Assembly (NCBI GenBank): GCA_016783545.1
Contig: JADHWJ010000007.1
Span: 1 to 45,235 of the forward strand
Length of the DNA: 45,235 bases
From: Candidatus Aenigmatarchaeota archaeon
GTDB lineage: Archaea; Aenigmatarchaeota; Aenigmatarchaeia; QMZP01
Reading direction: 5' to 3'
The notes beneath the pieces were generated by a model. It worked only from the letters and a program-made list of their open reading frames with translations. It ran no database searches and was not told the origin of the DNA. Position 1 is the stretch's first letter, and every line of letters begins with the position of its first letter. Below, in pieces: positions 15,205 to 24,670 of the stretch. The position numbers were made by a program, and so were the translations under genes.

Positions 15205-15282
15205 TATATATTTTGAACAAATAAATTTTTAAGCGCTTTTATAGCTATATTTCAATATAAAATTTAGTTACAATAATCTTCT

Positions 15283-18200
15283 ATGATAACAAAACTAAAA
15301 CTAAAGAACTGGAAATCTCATCTGGATTCTGATTTTGATTTCACCAAAGGCGTCAATGGATTAATGGGAATTATGGGAGCAGGTAAGTCTATACCCAGCA
15401 ATGAAATTATACTTGTGAAGAAAAATGGTGTATGGAAAAAATGTGAGATTGGTGAACTTATAGAAAATGAAATAAAAAAGTCAAAGAATGTTACTAATTC
15501 GAATGGTAGTTTTTTTTTGACAAACACCAAAAATATAGAAGCTCAGACACTAAATTGTGAAAATTTAAAAATGGAGAAAAGAAAAATAAAGGGGTTTATA
15601 AAACATACTTCACCAAGAAAGCTTCTAGAGATTACTACAAGAAGTGGGAGAAGAATCACTATAACAAAAGATCACTCAATGCTATCCTTTAAAAATGGAG
15701 CAATAGTTCCTTTCAAAGGTTCTGATCTTAGATTAGGTGATTTTATACCTTGCGTAAAAAAGATGAATCTAAAAACCAATAAAAAATCAATTAATTTATA
15801 TAAAACCCTACCAGAATTTAGGGAAACCACCAATATAATTGAAGGATTGAAACTTGTTAAAGATAATTTATCTCCATATAAAGCATCAAAGATTACAGGA
15901 ATAACAGAAAGTACTTTTGAATATTGGAGACAAAAAAATAATCTTCCAATGAGTAATCATATTATAGGGAAAACCATAAAAACTGCAATTTCAAAAAATA
16001 TAAATTTTTCTGATAATTTCACCAAATTAGCAGGAGCATATTTATCAGAAGGTCATGTTCAATATAATTTAGAAAAATATAGATATGGGGTAAAGATAAC
16101 AAATAATGATATAAATTTTATAGAAACAGTAAAGAAATGCTGGATAGATGTTTTTCCATACATACCATATAATTATATTCAAAATGATCTGCAAATGAAC
16201 GGGAAAGTTGTTTCTGCTCTATTTTCAAGATTATTTGGAAAGAAATCTGGAAATAAAAAAATTCCTGATTTTCTATATGGAGTCGATAATAAATTAATAT
16301 CAAATTTATTAATGATGTATTTTGAAGGTGATGGTTGGGTTGTTGCAGATCGTGAACTAGCATGCTCATCTAAAAGCCTAAAATTAATAGATGGCTTGTC
16401 TACATTGTTTTCTAAATTTGGTATAATAACAACTATCAGAGAAAGAAAAATTAAAGATAATTCATATTACAATTTAAAAATTCTACCTAAACATGCCAAC
16501 GATTTTGCTAAGAATATAAATTTTCTAACAGAAAGGAAAAAGAAAAAATTGGACACTTTTGTTAATATGATAAATAATAGAAAAAGCTGGGATGGTATAG
16601 ATGTTATACCAAACATAGATGGTTTATTACAAAAATTAATTTATGAATATCATCTTTATTCTAAAAAAATACCAGAAATGCGCTCTTTAGCTATGCAATT
16701 TAGAATTTATATGAGATATGAAACTATAGGCAGAGAGAAACTAAAAAGGTCATTAAAAATAATATTTGAACGTTTTGGATTTAAAACAAAAACATTCAGA
16801 TTACTTGAAAAAATCATTGAATCTGACATATTCTTTGACAAAATAAAAGAGATAAAGGAGATAGACGCACCATCTAAATATGTTTATGATTTATCTGTAG
16901 AAGATACAGAAAACTTTGTAGCTGGTATAGGTAATTTAATTACACATAACAGTTCAATAGTTCAAGGTATAAGCTTTGCTCTTTTTGGAACATTCCCAGG
17001 GCTTCAGGCAAGAAAGCTAATTCTAGATGACCTCATAATGAGGAAGCCTAATAAAAAGAATTTCGCGCAGATTGAACTGGAATTTATTGTAAATGGCGAT
17101 ACCTATAATGTTCTAAGAGAAATTGTGATTGGAAAGGGTACAACAAAAACCGATCTAAGGAAGAATGGTAGTATGATAGAGGTTTCACCGAAGGCTGTTA
17201 CAAAAGTTATTGAAGATCTGCTCCAGATGGATTACGAACTATTCTCAAAGGCTGTTTATTCAGAACAGAATGGAATTGATTATTTTCTTAGGATTCCAAG
17301 AGGGCATAGAATGGAACATATAGATAAAATGTTAAAAGTTGATAGATTCGAAAAGGCAAGGGAACAAACAGTTTCTGTTAAAAATAAATTGAAAATAAGC
17401 ATAGAAGAAAAGCTAAGATTTATCTCAGAGATGGAAAAAGAGGGTTTGGGTGAAAAAATAAAAGAAGAGGAAAAGGAAATAACCAGATTAGAGAATAAAT
17501 CTAATGATTTGCAAAAGAACATGCTGAAACTTAAAGAAATAACAGAAAAACTTGTCAGCAATATATCAGCATATGAAACCAATGAAAACAAACTAAATGA
17601 AATGAAAATAGAGGTTAAAGGTTTGACATCAGGGATATCTGAGATTGAAAAAAATTTAAATGGGGCTTCTGGAGATTCTGAATCAGTGTCAAAAGAAATT
17701 GAAATTTCTGAGAGGATCATGAGCCGTATAACAAATAGTTTGGATAATAAAACAAGACATGTTGAAAAAATAAGGGATAAAATAGCTTCTATGAACACTG
17801 AAATGAAAATAATAGATGAATCCATATTGGAATTGGAAAGGGTTAAAGGAAAGTGCCCTGTCTGTGAGACAGAGATCACAGAAAACAAGAGAGATAAGAT
17901 TGCTTCTGACAGATTAAAGGAACAAGAAAAGCTCAGGGAGGGTGTCAAGAATTTTGTGGCAGAGCTTGATGATGCTGATAAAGAGAAAGAATCCCTGGAA
18001 GAAAAGCTAAAAGAAAATGAAACAAAAAGGCAAAAAATGATTAATCTTTTAGATGAAATGAACAAGATAGAGGAACTTAGGAAAAGGAAAGAAGAATACA
18101 AAAAAAGAAGCGATTTTTTAAAATCAAAAATTAGTTCTCTGGAAAATAAATCAAAAAAGGTTGATATAAATTCCCTTAAAGAAGAACTACATGAAAAGAA

Positions 18201-18837
18201 AAAATTAGAAGGTTCTATTTCAACTGAACTCGATAGTTTAACAGAAAGATTAAAGGAGAAAGATAATACGCTAAGAGACCTTAAGGAGAGAGAAGGGAAA
18301 TTGAAAGATTATAAAAAAGAGGCAGAAATAGATGAAAAATTAATAGGAGCGTTGATTTCATTTGAGAATGTGCTAAAGATAACACAAGACCAATTAAGGG
18401 ATGAATTCCTTAAAACAGTCAACCAAATAATGAATTCTGTATGGAATGAGCTCTATCCATATGATGATTTTCCTGAAATAAGGTTATTTATAGAGGGTGA
18501 TTATATACTTCAATTAAGGGCCTCAGATGGAAACTGGCTCTCTGTAGAGGGCATAGTTTCTGGCGGAGAGCGTTCTATGGCCGCCCTGGCTTTGCGCATT
18601 GCCTTCAGTCTTGCTTTTATACCCAATCTGAAGTGGTTAATACTGGATGAACCTACCCATAATTTGGATAGTGCTGCAATCGATCGTTTTTCAGAAGTTC
18701 TTGGAGAGAAGATGGAAAGCTTTGCAGAACAGGTTTTTTTGATTACACACGAAGAAAGGCTTTCAGAAGGAATAACAGGTAAATTGTATAGATTGGAAAG
18801 GGATAAGGAAAGTGATGGGGTTACAATATTCAAATGA
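15283..18837 (+). CDS. rad50: DNA repair ATPase Rad50, intein-interrupted and short-armed
   Basis: SMC-like ATPase that works with Mre11 at DNA double-strand breaks. Precursor 1184 residues; removal of a 521-residue intein (residues 36-556) leaves 663. The N-extein ends GIMGAGK and the C-extein starts SSIVQGISFALFG, rebuilding a perfect Walker A. Zinc hook CPVC at residues 858-861 (337-340 spliced); signature VSGGERSMAAL and Walker B WLILDEPTHNLD near the end. Coiled-coil arms are much shorter than in the ~880-residue archaeal proteins. mre11 is not adjacent, unlike in many archaea. Start ATG gives the family N-terminus (KLKLKNWKSH). Confidence 0.95.
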   Translation: MITKLKLKNWKSHLDSDFDFTKGVNGLMGIMGAGKSIPSNEIILVKKNGVWKKCEIGELIENEIKKSKNVTNSNGSFFLTNTKNIEAQTLNCENLKMEKRKIKGFIKHTSPRKLLEITTRSGRRITITKDHSMLSFKNGAIVPFKGSDLRLGDFIPCVKKMNLKTNKKSINLYKTLPEFRETTNIIEGLKLVKDNLSPYKASKITGITESTFEYWRQKNNLPMSNHIIGKTIKTAISKNINFSDNFTKLAGAYLSEGHVQYNLEKYRYGVKITNNDINFIETVKKCWIDVFPYIPYNYIQNDLQMNGKVVSALFSRLFGKKSGNKKIPDFLYGVDNKLISNLLMMYFEGDGWVVADRELACSSKSLKLIDGLSTLFSKFGIITTIRERKIKDNSYYNLKILPKHANDFAKNINFLTERKKKKLDTFVNMINNRKSWDGIDVIPNIDGLLQKLIYEYHLYSKKIPEMRSLAMQFRIYMRYETIGREKLKRSLKIIFERFGFKTKTFRLLEKIIESDIFFDKIKEIKEIDAPSKYVYDLSVEDTENFVAGIGNLITHNSSIVQGISFALFGTFPGLQARKLILDDLIMRKPNKKNFAQIELEFIVNGDTYNVLREIVIGKGTTKTDLRKNGSMIEVSPKAVTKVIEDLLQMDYELFSKAVYSEQNGIDYFLRIPRGHRMEHIDKMLKVDRFEKAREQTVSVKNKLKISIEEKLRFISEMEKEGLGEKIKEEEKEITRLENKSNDLQKNMLKLKEITEKLVSNISAYETNENKLNEMKIEVKGLTSGISEIEKNLNGASGDSESVSKEIEISERIMSRITNSLDNKTRHVEKIRDKIASMNTEMKIIDESILELERVKGKCPVCETEITENKRDKIASDRLKEQEKLREGVKNFVAELDDADKEKESLEEKLKENETKRQKMINLLDEMNKIEELRKRKEEYKKRSDFLKSKISSLENKSKKVDINSLKEELHEKKKLEGSISTELDSLTERLKEKDNTLRDLKEREGKLKDYKKEAEIDEKLIGALISFENVLKITQDQLRDEFLKTVNQIMNSVWNELYPYDDFPEIRLFIEGDYILQLRASDGNWLSVEGIVSGGERSMAALALRIAFSLAFIPNLKWLILDEPTHNLDSAAIDRFSEVLGEKMESFAEQVFLITHEERLSEGITGKLYRLERDKESDGVTIFK
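15388..16950 (+). mobile_element. Intein in Rad50 (inside Walker A) with LAGLIDADG endonuclease
   Basis: 521 residues. It begins with Ser1 (SIPSNEIILVKKNG), carries the block B motif TKDH, two LAGLIDADG-type helices (LAGAYLSEGH and LLMMYFEGDGW), and ends GIGNLITHN with penultimate His and final Asn; +1 is Ser. Junctions fall between Lys and Ser of G-K-S in the P-loop, the most conserved point of the protein. A long region before the endonuclease helices (about residues 180-235) looks helix-turn-helix-like (KASKITGITESTFEYWR), perhaps a DNA-recognition part. Base composition is more AT-rich than the exteins. Confidence 0.93.
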
Positions 18838-18883
18838 ATCTGAAATTATTTTTAACAGGATTTGGAAATATAGACTTATTAAT

Positions 18884-19477
18884 CTACCTAGCACCTTCGG
18901 CTTCTTTTTCAATTCTGTTTCTTTCAGAAACCGCATGGTTGTTCCCATCTGCTTTTGATGCAGCAATAAGCTCTTCTGCTATAACCTGATAGAGCTGCTT
19001 TTTCTTTTGAAAATCAGCCTTGTATATTCCCTGAGTTAGATGTCTCAAAGCAATGTCAATCCTTCTTCCTGGCCCCATGACAACAGCCTTTCGTGCTATT
19101 ATACCACCAAGCCTGTATGCAGCAACTTCTTCCAAAGGTGCTGAATTTTCTATTGCTTTTACAAGAATCTGAACAGGGTTTTGTTTTGTTTTGTTTTCTA
19201 TCTCTGTAAACGCTTTTTTCATTGAAATCATTATACTCTCTGTATTGCCAGAACACTTACCTGAAGTGAGCTTGTGTTTCTTTCCTTTATGTCCAGGAAC
19301 CATCAATTTGTTCATGAATCTTTCAACAATTGGCATTTTCTTTTTATGTATAAATTCTGTGCTATATCTTCCGTATGTTTTTGGCACTACAACCGGCTTT
19401 ATGTTTATTAGTTTCTCAAGTCCACCATCTTCTACTTTTACACCAGACATATCCCATTTGTTGAATAATAATAGCAT
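18884..19477 (-). CDS. rps7: Ribosomal protein uS7
   Basis: 197 residues. LFNKWDMSGVKVEDGG, INIKPVVVPKTYGRYS, the rRNA-binding NPVQILVKAIENSAPLEEV and GGIIARKAVVMGPGRRIDIALRH are uS7 hallmarks; the archaeal C-terminus ends in RNRIEKEAEGAR. An AGGTGA Shine-Dalgarno just before ATG 19477 supports the start. Follows uS12 by 7 nt, the conserved str order. Confidence 0.97.
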   Translation of the reverse strand: MLLLFNKWDMSGVKVEDGGLEKLINIKPVVVPKTYGRYSTEFIHKKKMPIVERFMNKLMVPGHKGKKHKLTSGKCSGNTESIMISMKKAFTEIENKTKQNPVQILVKAIENSAPLEEVAAYRLGGIIARKAVVMGPGRRIDIALRHLTQGIYKADFQKKKQLYQVIAEELIAASKADGNNHAVSERNRIEKEAEGAR

Positions 19478-19484
19478 ATTTCAC

Positions 19485-19907
19485 CTATGTTCCCTTTGGC
19501 TTTTCTTTCTTTCCTTTTGAAAGCTCGCTAAGAGCAACATTATTAATTGAAACGACTTTATATTTTATTCCATGCATTGAACCAATTGCAGATTTCTGAG
19601 AACCGCCAACGCCTTCAATCAAAACTTCATCATGCTCATCTATAAATTTTATTGAATTTGTGCCTGGTACAAAGGCAGTTACTTGTATACCGTTCTTAAC
19701 AATCTGACATCTTACTGCTTTAATAACACCTGAATGCGGCTGCTTTTGTTCAACGCCTTTCTTTTTAAGAACAATTGCCTTTCCTCTTGGTGCTCCTTCT
19801 AGGGGATCTTTTGTCCATAGTTTCAAAAGTTGTTTTTTCCTTCCAAGAGACTTCCATCTAAATTTGTTCCTTCTCTTCTTCATTTCTCTTGCACCAAATG
19901 CGCCCAT
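19485..19907 (-). CDS. rps12: Ribosomal protein uS12
   Basis: 140 residues. KFRWKSLGRKKQLL, DPLEGAPRGKAIVL, the decoding-centre loop EQKQPHSGVIKAVRCQ and the C-terminal IGSMHGIKYKVVSINNVALSEL identify archaeal uS12. First gene of a two-gene unit with uS7; a TATA-like stretch lies upstream (about 19950-19970). In many archaea eL30 and NusA directly precede uS12; here the RpoD and HAD genes intervene. Confidence 0.97.
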   Translation of the reverse strand: MGAFGAREMKKRRNKFRWKSLGRKKQLLKLWTKDPLEGAPRGKAIVLKKKGVEQKQPHSGVIKAVRCQIVKNGIQVTAFVPGTNSIKFIDEHDEVLIEGVGGSQKSAIGSMHGIKYKVVSINNVALSELSKGKKEKPKGT

Positions 19908-19987
19908 AGAACCCTTCTGTTATTTATTACTCGTATAGTTTTCTTTATGTATAGACATATATAGAATAAAAGGTTTAAAAGTCTGAT

Positions 19988-20725
19988 TTAATCCTGAGTA
20001 AGGGCTTTATAAACTTCCCCTCTTGCAGGTGTTCTTACTTTATGACCATATGTTGAAGCCATACGCTGCCTAAATTCGTCAGTAGCAAGCGGAGGTACAA
20101 CAAATATATCTGCAAATTCTGCACATGGTTCATCCCTGAAATCATTTCCCATATACACACATGCATCTCCAACGCTATATCCTGATAAATCCAAAAGCAC
20201 TTTAGCCCTATTGGAATAATTCCTTAGGTCCACTCTATGGGCTTCATGCCCATCATTTTCCAGCCAGCTTCCATAAACCAGCAAGTTGCCACATCTTTTT
20301 CCAAACTTTTTCCTTAGGACAGCACGAACGCCCAGATCCAATGCAGATGTTAATATCGAAAACATGTCCCCAGTGACCAATTCTTGTATTTCATCAATTG
20401 ACGTATCCAGTTTATCAACAGCTCTGGTTGCATATTTTTCAACAGATTCTGCTATCCTGTTGATTGGAACACCGCTTATCACATTTCTATTGAAAAGTTC
20501 ATATGTACGTCTTAGAAGCACTTCTTGTGATTGCGGGTCATCTCTATATTGTTCGACTAGCTTTTCAAGATTTCTTTTTAAAAGCAATAACCTGAAAAAT
20601 TTTCTGAATTCACATGATTTGAAAGAATAAACAAGTTCATCCATTGCCATCTGCTTCAGAACAGCTTTGTCATCCTTCTCTGTTGTAAGCGTTCCACTCC
20701 AGTCACTGAAAAATATTCTTCCCAT
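19988..20725 (-). CDS. HAD-superfamily hydrolase-like protein
   Basis: 245 residues. Motif I is FFSDWSGTLT: the nucleophile Asp8 is present, but the usual second Asp is Ser, as in a minority of HAD enzymes (phosphonatases have Ala there). A helical cap follows (about 20-120), and motif IV is seen as YMGNDFRDEPCAEFADIF near residue 190-207. A role as phosphatase is possible, the substrate unknown. TATA-like element (20745-20755) 27 nt before the ATG suggests a leaderless transcript, so it is its own unit between RpoD and uS12. Confidence 0.75.
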   Translation of the reverse strand: MGRIFFSDWSGTLTTEKDDKAVLKQMAMDELVYSFKSCEFRKFFRLLLLKRNLEKLVEQYRDDPQSQEVLLRRTYELFNRNVISGVPINRIAESVEKYATRAVDKLDTSIDEIQELVTGDMFSILTSALDLGVRAVLRKKFGKRCGNLLVYGSWLENDGHEAHRVDLRNYSNRAKVLLDLSGYSVGDACVYMGNDFRDEPCAEFADIFVVPPLATDEFRQRMASTYGHKVRTPARGEVYKALTQD

Positions 20726-20823
20726 AAATTTCTTTGGAAAAAAAGATTTATAAGTTTACCTCTTGATATCGGTCTTGGTATCATGGATAATAGTTGTGCA
20801 CTAATAAATAATTTTAAAGGCTT

Positions 20824-21606
20824 TTACAGCTTGCCAAGCTCTTTTATGAATTCCTTTCCTTTTTCTCCTAGTATTTCAGCTGCTTTTTTGACTATGTATT
20901 CTGGTTCAAGACCTGATACAGATTCAACTGAGAAAATGAATTTGCTCGGATTTCCGGTTATTTTTAATGTACCACCAGAAACTTCTTCGCAAGAAAGGCA
21001 AAGATCACAGCTATCAGGTTTTGTTATGGTTGCTTTGTTGCCTATTATTTTAATTATTTCTTTTGGACAGGCATTTTCTATCTTTGTTTGCAATTTTGAT
21101 ATGTCGCCTTTAACTTCAACCTCAGGATAATATTGATAACTAGCATTTGTTGCCTGATATTTCATATGTTTTTTTCCAGTGCCCAAAGTGGCAACGGCTT
21201 CTAATTTTACGCTCTGGCCTGCCAACAGCTCTACTATAACAAACCTTGGGTCCATTGGCTGGACATCGGTATTTGAGGATTTGAAATCACCAGAATAAAC
21301 CATGCAAGGACCTGTTTTCTCTAATGCTAGAACAACCTGACATGATACACAGCCTTTTCCTTTGCATTTGCATTCTTCTTCCACTGTAAATTTTTCTGGA
21401 CTGCATTTAAGTGGTATAAGACCTATTCTGTGTGCGATTATCTCATCAAAAAGTATGGAATTGTTCGCACGGAAATCTACTCTATCAACTGCCAATGTCG
21501 GAATTTCACTTATCATTATTCTTCTGAGTGCATTTGCAAAAGCTGGATTTGAATCTTCCAAAACAAACCTCAATACACCTTTTTTCTGCAAAACTTTAAT
21601 GTTCAT
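20824..21606 (-). CDS. rpoD: DNA-directed RNA polymerase subunit D (Rpo3)
   Basis: 260 residues; archaeal counterpart of the alpha/Rpb3 subunit, forming the assembly platform with subunit L. Seen: FALRRIMISEIPTLAV-like start (FANALRRIMISEIPTLAVDRV), the DEIIAHRIGLIPL motif, and an Fe-S domain with Cys180 plus C200, C203, C206 (CDLCLSC) giving a [4Fe-4S]-type set, and extra cysteines C79, C81, C86, C89. Retention of the full cysteine set is a feature of some, not all, archaea. Follows nusA directly. Confidence 0.96.
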   Translation of the reverse strand: MNIKVLQKKGVLRFVLEDSNPAFANALRRIMISEIPTLAVDRVDFRANNSILFDEIIAHRIGLIPLKCSPEKFTVEEECKCKGKGCVSCQVVLALEKTGPCMVYSGDFKSSNTDVQPMDPRFVIVELLAGQSVKLEAVATLGTGKKHMKYQATNASYQYYPEVEVKGDISKLQTKIENACPKEIIKIIGNKATITKPDSCDLCLSCEEVSGGTLKITGNPSKFIFSVESVSGLEPEYIVKKAAEILGEKGKEFIKELGKL

Positions 21607-21608
21607 AT

Positions 21609-22013
21609 CTATCTTACCCTGAAATCAGTTATATGGAAATTTCTTTCCAAAAGCTTCCTTATGGCCTTTATGTTTTCACCGCCCTTGCCAATTATAACAA
21701 CCTTGTCTTTTCTGTCCACTTTCGCTATTAAATGACCATTGTTTGTTTCTATTTTCTTTATATTTGGCATGTTGCTTTTTATAAAGTCTTCTGCGGTATC
21801 TAAATAACCCAGTATTTTAATGTTTTTCCTAAGTGATCTGTTCAATTTTTTAACATTTTGACCGCTTTTACCAACTGCCAGACCTACTTTATCATTATTT
21901 ACAAGGAAATAAATGCAATTTTCTGTTAATATGCAATCCCTTGCATGTACTCCTGTAACACTTTCAAATACTGATATTATATTTATTATATCATTACTTA
22001 GTTTTACTGTCAT
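21609..22013 (-). CDS. nusA: Archaeal NusA-like KH-domain transcription factor
   Basis: About 134 residues: two KH domains only, as in archaea. GLAVGKSGQNVKKLNR and VVIIGKGGENIKAIRKLLER are the two GxxG RNA-binding loops. Start chosen at the second ATG (MTVKLSNDI), the family start; an ATG two codons upstream is also possible. Lies between eL30 and RpoD. Confidence 0.94.
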   Translation of the reverse strand: MTVKLSNDIINIISVFESVTGVHARDCILTENCIYFLVNNDKVGLAVGKSGQNVKKLNRSLRKNIKILGYLDTAEDFIKSNMPNIKKIETNNGHLIAKVDRKDKVVIIGKGGENIKAIRKLLERNFHITDFRVR

Positions 22014-22052
22014 AAACATCTTTATATATGTATATTATTTAATAGCATAAAT

Positions 22053-22343
22053 TTATTTTCCTATTCCAATTACTAGCACGTTAAATGGCTTTCCACAAGC
22101 CTCTCCAAGTTTTTTTGAATCACTTTTGGATTTTTCAATTTCTATTTTTGATATCTTTGAATAATGAGCTAATTCCATTTCCAGGTTCTCTGGGCAATTT
22201 GATGCGTAAATAATACTACCCACTTTCCCATTTTTTATGTTTTTTTTGACTGTTCTTGTGCCTATCAAAAGCGTTTTTTCCTTTTTTGCATCATTTATTT
22301 TTTTCTGAATATCAGAAACTTTACTAATTATTTTCTTTGACAT
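22053..22343 (-). CDS. rpl30e: Ribosomal protein eL30 (L30e)
   Basis: 96 residues of the L7Ae/L30e RNA-binding family. KEKTLLIGTRTVKKNIKNGKV, the SIIYASNCP strand and the GKPFNVLVIGIGK end identify eL30 rather than L7Ae. An AGGTGA Shine-Dalgarno precedes the ATG. In most archaea eL30 follows the large RNA polymerase subunits; here it follows uS8. Confidence 0.93.
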   Translation of the reverse strand: MSKKIISKVSDIQKKINDAKKEKTLLIGTRTVKKNIKNGKVGSIIYASNCPENLEMELAHYSKISKIEIEKSKSDSKKLGEACGKPFNVLVIGIGK

Positions 22344-22351
22344 ATATTCAC

Positions 22352-22726
22352 CTACCAGACATAGCCCAGAAGCACTCCGCCAACATTGTCCTTAACCGCT
22401 TCCCCCTGGCTAACTATACCTTTGGATGTTGATATTATTAATACACCAACATTGGCCGAAGGGAGAAATCTTTTTTCAAACTTTATGATATCATCTATAT
22501 TTACAGAAAATCTCGGTTTTATAACACCACAGTCATTTATCTTTCCCAGAAGCTTCACATTGAATTTGTTTTTTTTCTGTTTAAATTCACCTATATAATT
22601 ATTGTTCTTCATAACAGCTAGAATACCCTCTATAATCTTGGAACTAGGCATATCACATTCCTTTCTACCTTCCTTTTCCATAGATTTTATGATATTAAAT
22701 ACATCAGCTATTTGATCGTGTAACAT
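22352..22726 (-). CDS. rps8: Ribosomal protein uS8
   Basis: 124 residues. MLHDQIADVFNIIKSMEK, the PSSKIIEGILAVMKNNNYIGEF helix and the C-terminal GVLIISTSKGIVSQGEA identify uS8. A GAGGTAA Shine-Dalgarno lies just before the start. Next gene downstream is eL30, not uL6 as in the standard archaeal order. Confidence 0.96.
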   Translation of the reverse strand: MLHDQIADVFNIIKSMEKEGRKECDMPSSKIIEGILAVMKNNNYIGEFKQKKNKFNVKLLGKINDCGVIKPRFSVNIDDIIKFEKRFLPSANVGVLIISTSKGIVSQGEAVKDNVGGVLLGYVW

Positions 22727-22747
22727 AGTTTACCTCAGAAGCATGAC

Positions 22748-22981
22748 TTAGTCATATTTTTTGAATCCAAGCTTCTCAGCCTCCTCTCTGAAGCACTGTC
22801 TACAATATAAAAGTCCATACTTGTATATAACCCCTCTGCCAACTCTTCCGCATTTTCTACATTTCCTTGTAACCTTGCCGAATTTTCTTTTCTTTGGTGA
22901 ATTGAATTTCATAAATCTTTCTAATTTTTCCGGTTTCTTCTCAATCTGTTTTTTTACTTTTTCAAAACTCATATTACTCAT
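22748..22981 (-). CDS. rps14: Ribosomal protein uS14 (zinc form)
   Basis: 77 residues, longer than the usual ~55 by an N-terminal Lys-rich extension of about 28 residues ([19 protein letters not shown]). The zinc site CRKCGR ... YCRQCF and the C-terminal [11 protein letters not shown] are typical. Overlaps the end of uL5 by 8 nt, indicating coupled translation. Confidence 0.94.
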   Translation of the reverse strand: MSNMSFEKVKKQIEKKPEKLERFMKFNSPKKRKFGKVTRKCRKCGRVGRGVIYKYGLLYCRQCFREEAEKLGFKKYD

Positions 22982-23516
22982 CTTCTTCTATTTTAGTTCC
23001 AAATTCCTTCTTTATAAACTTCATTGCATCTTCTTTTGCGATCATATGTGATTTTCCTATTTTATCAGGATTTTTCCTTCTTTTTATTCTAAAACCAGGT
23101 CTTTCTAATGTAATTGCGACATCCAATCCCAGAATACCAACTTCTGGGTCATACTTTGCACCAGGTATATTGATATATTCCTGTATACCAAAAGAAAAAT
23201 TACCATTTACATCAAAATTATTAGGGTTTATCTTGTTTTCAAGTGACTCTAATAATCTCTTAAGAATATCACATGCATCTTTGCCTCTTAAAGTTACCAT
23301 GGCACCTATCTCTCTTCCTTTTGTAACACCGAATGTACTTCTTTTCTTGCTTTTAGTTATAGTGATTTTCTTTCCTGTTATTATTTCAAGTGTCTTTTTT
23401 GCAGCATTCAACTTTGGACCCGGCTCCCCTGCGCCCATATTCAATGTAACTTTTTCTACTCTTATCTGTTTCATAGGGTTTTGGTCTGACTCTGTTTTAG
23501 AGTTTTTGGTTTTCAT
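22974..23516 (-). CDS. rpl5: Ribosomal protein uL5
   Basis: 180 residues. [43 protein letters not shown] and the 5S-rRNA-binding [41 protein letters not shown] are archaeal uL5 hallmarks. Start overlaps the eS4 stop by 4 nt (ATGA). Confidence 0.96.
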   Translation of the reverse strand: MKTKNSKTESDQNPMKQIRVEKVTLNMGAGEPGPKLNAAKKTLEIITGKKITITKSKKRSTFGVTKGREIGAMVTLRGKDACDILKRLLESLENKINPNNFDVNGNFSFGIQEYINIPGAKYDPEVGILGLDVAITLERPGFRIKRRKNPDKIGKSHMIAKEDAMKFIKKEFGTKIEEDE

Positions 23517-24196
23517 TTCTTACCCCCTGTAACAAAGATGTAATCTTTAGGTGTTTCTATATCCTTTCCTTCGGATTGAATGACTATGTTACTTTTCTCT
23601 GTCATAACCTTTCTTAAATTCATTTCTTTTACAATACCTTTTGTACCCACGTTTCTCCCGGATATTATAACAACATTTGCAGACTTTTCAAGTTTATAAT
23701 GCTCAAGGATTTTCTGTTTGGGTAGTTCTATCAGAATAGAATCAAATGTCTTATATTCATCCTTTTCTATTGTTAAATTCCTTCCATCATGAAGATTTAA
23801 TTGAACCTTACCACCTTTTGATACTGTTTTGTCTTTAATCATGCAAATTTTCTTTTTTGATTCTGCTTCATTTATCTCTTCTAATGTAAGGCCTTTTGAA
23901 GAAGTAACAACTCTGTAATATTTTTTTATATCAGGGAATTCTACAACATCCATGAATCCAACAGGATAATTGGGATCTCTCTTCAGTTTTTTATCAATCA
24001 ACACTTTCTTTGAAGCAATTATACTCTTTGCTTCCTTGGCTATCTCTGCAATTTTTAAAACATCTCTGATTACTATCTGAAGCGGTATGCATAAGCTCTT
24101 TTTATGAGGGCCGGCTCTTGGAACAACTACCCATTTCCCCTTCTTTACGCCCAAAGGCCATGCCTTTGGCATTGAATATCTTTTTAGATGTGTCAT
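23513..24196 (-). CDS. rps4e: Ribosomal protein eS4 (S4e)
   Basis: 227 residues. THLKRYSMPKAWPLGVKKGKW, an S4-like RNA-binding part (IVIRDVLKIAEIAKEAKSIIASKKVLIDKKL) with PVGFMDVV, and a C-terminal KOW-like segment (NVVIISGRNVGTKGIVKEM) show eS4. Start overlaps the uL24 stop (ATGA). Confidence 0.96.
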   Translation of the reverse strand: MTHLKRYSMPKAWPLGVKKGKWVVVPRAGPHKKSLCIPLQIVIRDVLKIAEIAKEAKSIIASKKVLIDKKLKRDPNYPVGFMDVVEFPDIKKYYRVVTSSKGLTLEEINEAESKKKICMIKDKTVSKGGKVQLNLHDGRNLTIEKDEYKTFDSILIELPKQKILEHYKLEKSANVVIISGRNVGTKGIVKEMNLRKVMTEKSNIVIQSEGKDIETPKDYIFVTGGKK

Positions 24197-24648
24197 TTGG
24201 ACTCCCTTTTCTTTTCATGTTCTTTTTTCTTTTTAGATATCTTGACCATCTCTTTTTCAGAAACATTTTCCTTTCTTTTTAATACCTTTAATCTCATCTT
24301 ATCATCTGTCTTAATGTCTACAATTCTAAGATTCGATGGATCTATTGGTCTGTGAACTTCTGAACCGTCCACCTTCTTTACTTTTATTGAATCAATATAA
24401 ACCTTTGCTTTTTTCAGGTCAATTCTATCCACACTGCCCTTTAACCCCTTATCAGATCCTCTCATAACCTCAACATCATCTCCTTTTCTTAATGGCAATG
24501 ACCTTCTTTTGAATCTCTCTCTAAGATTTGATGCAAGGTGTGCTGAAAGGAATTTGTGCCTTATATGAAGTGGTGCGTTGTACCTATATTTTCTTTGTTT
24601 TCTTGGCTGCACACTGCTCTTCCACTCTTTTGAGAATTTTTGTTTCAT
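24193..24648 (-). CDS. rpl24: Ribosomal protein uL24
   Basis: About 151 residues. SSVQPRKQRKYRYNAPLHIRHK is the archaeal N-terminus, followed by the KOW motif LRKGDDVEVMRGSDKGLKG and the late PIDPSNLRIVDI. Start chosen at ATG 24648, preceded by GGAGAT; the upstream TTG is unlikely. A Lys/Glu-rich C-terminal tail of ~25 residues is present. Confidence 0.95.
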   Translation of the reverse strand: MKQKFSKEWKSSVQPRKQRKYRYNAPLHIRHKFLSAHLASNLRERFKRRSLPLRKGDDVEVMRGSDKGLKGSVDRIDLKKAKVYIDSIKVKKVDGSEVHRPIDPSNLRIVDIKTDDKMRLKVLKRKENVSEKEMVKISKKKKEHEKKRESK

Positions 24649-24670
24649 ATTATCTCCGATATTATACAAA

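Noticed and set aside
17280-18101. 273-residue frame opposite the Rad50 coiled coil
   Set aside because: Ser/Phe/Leu-rich antisense of a Lys/Glu-rich coiled coil; not a gene.
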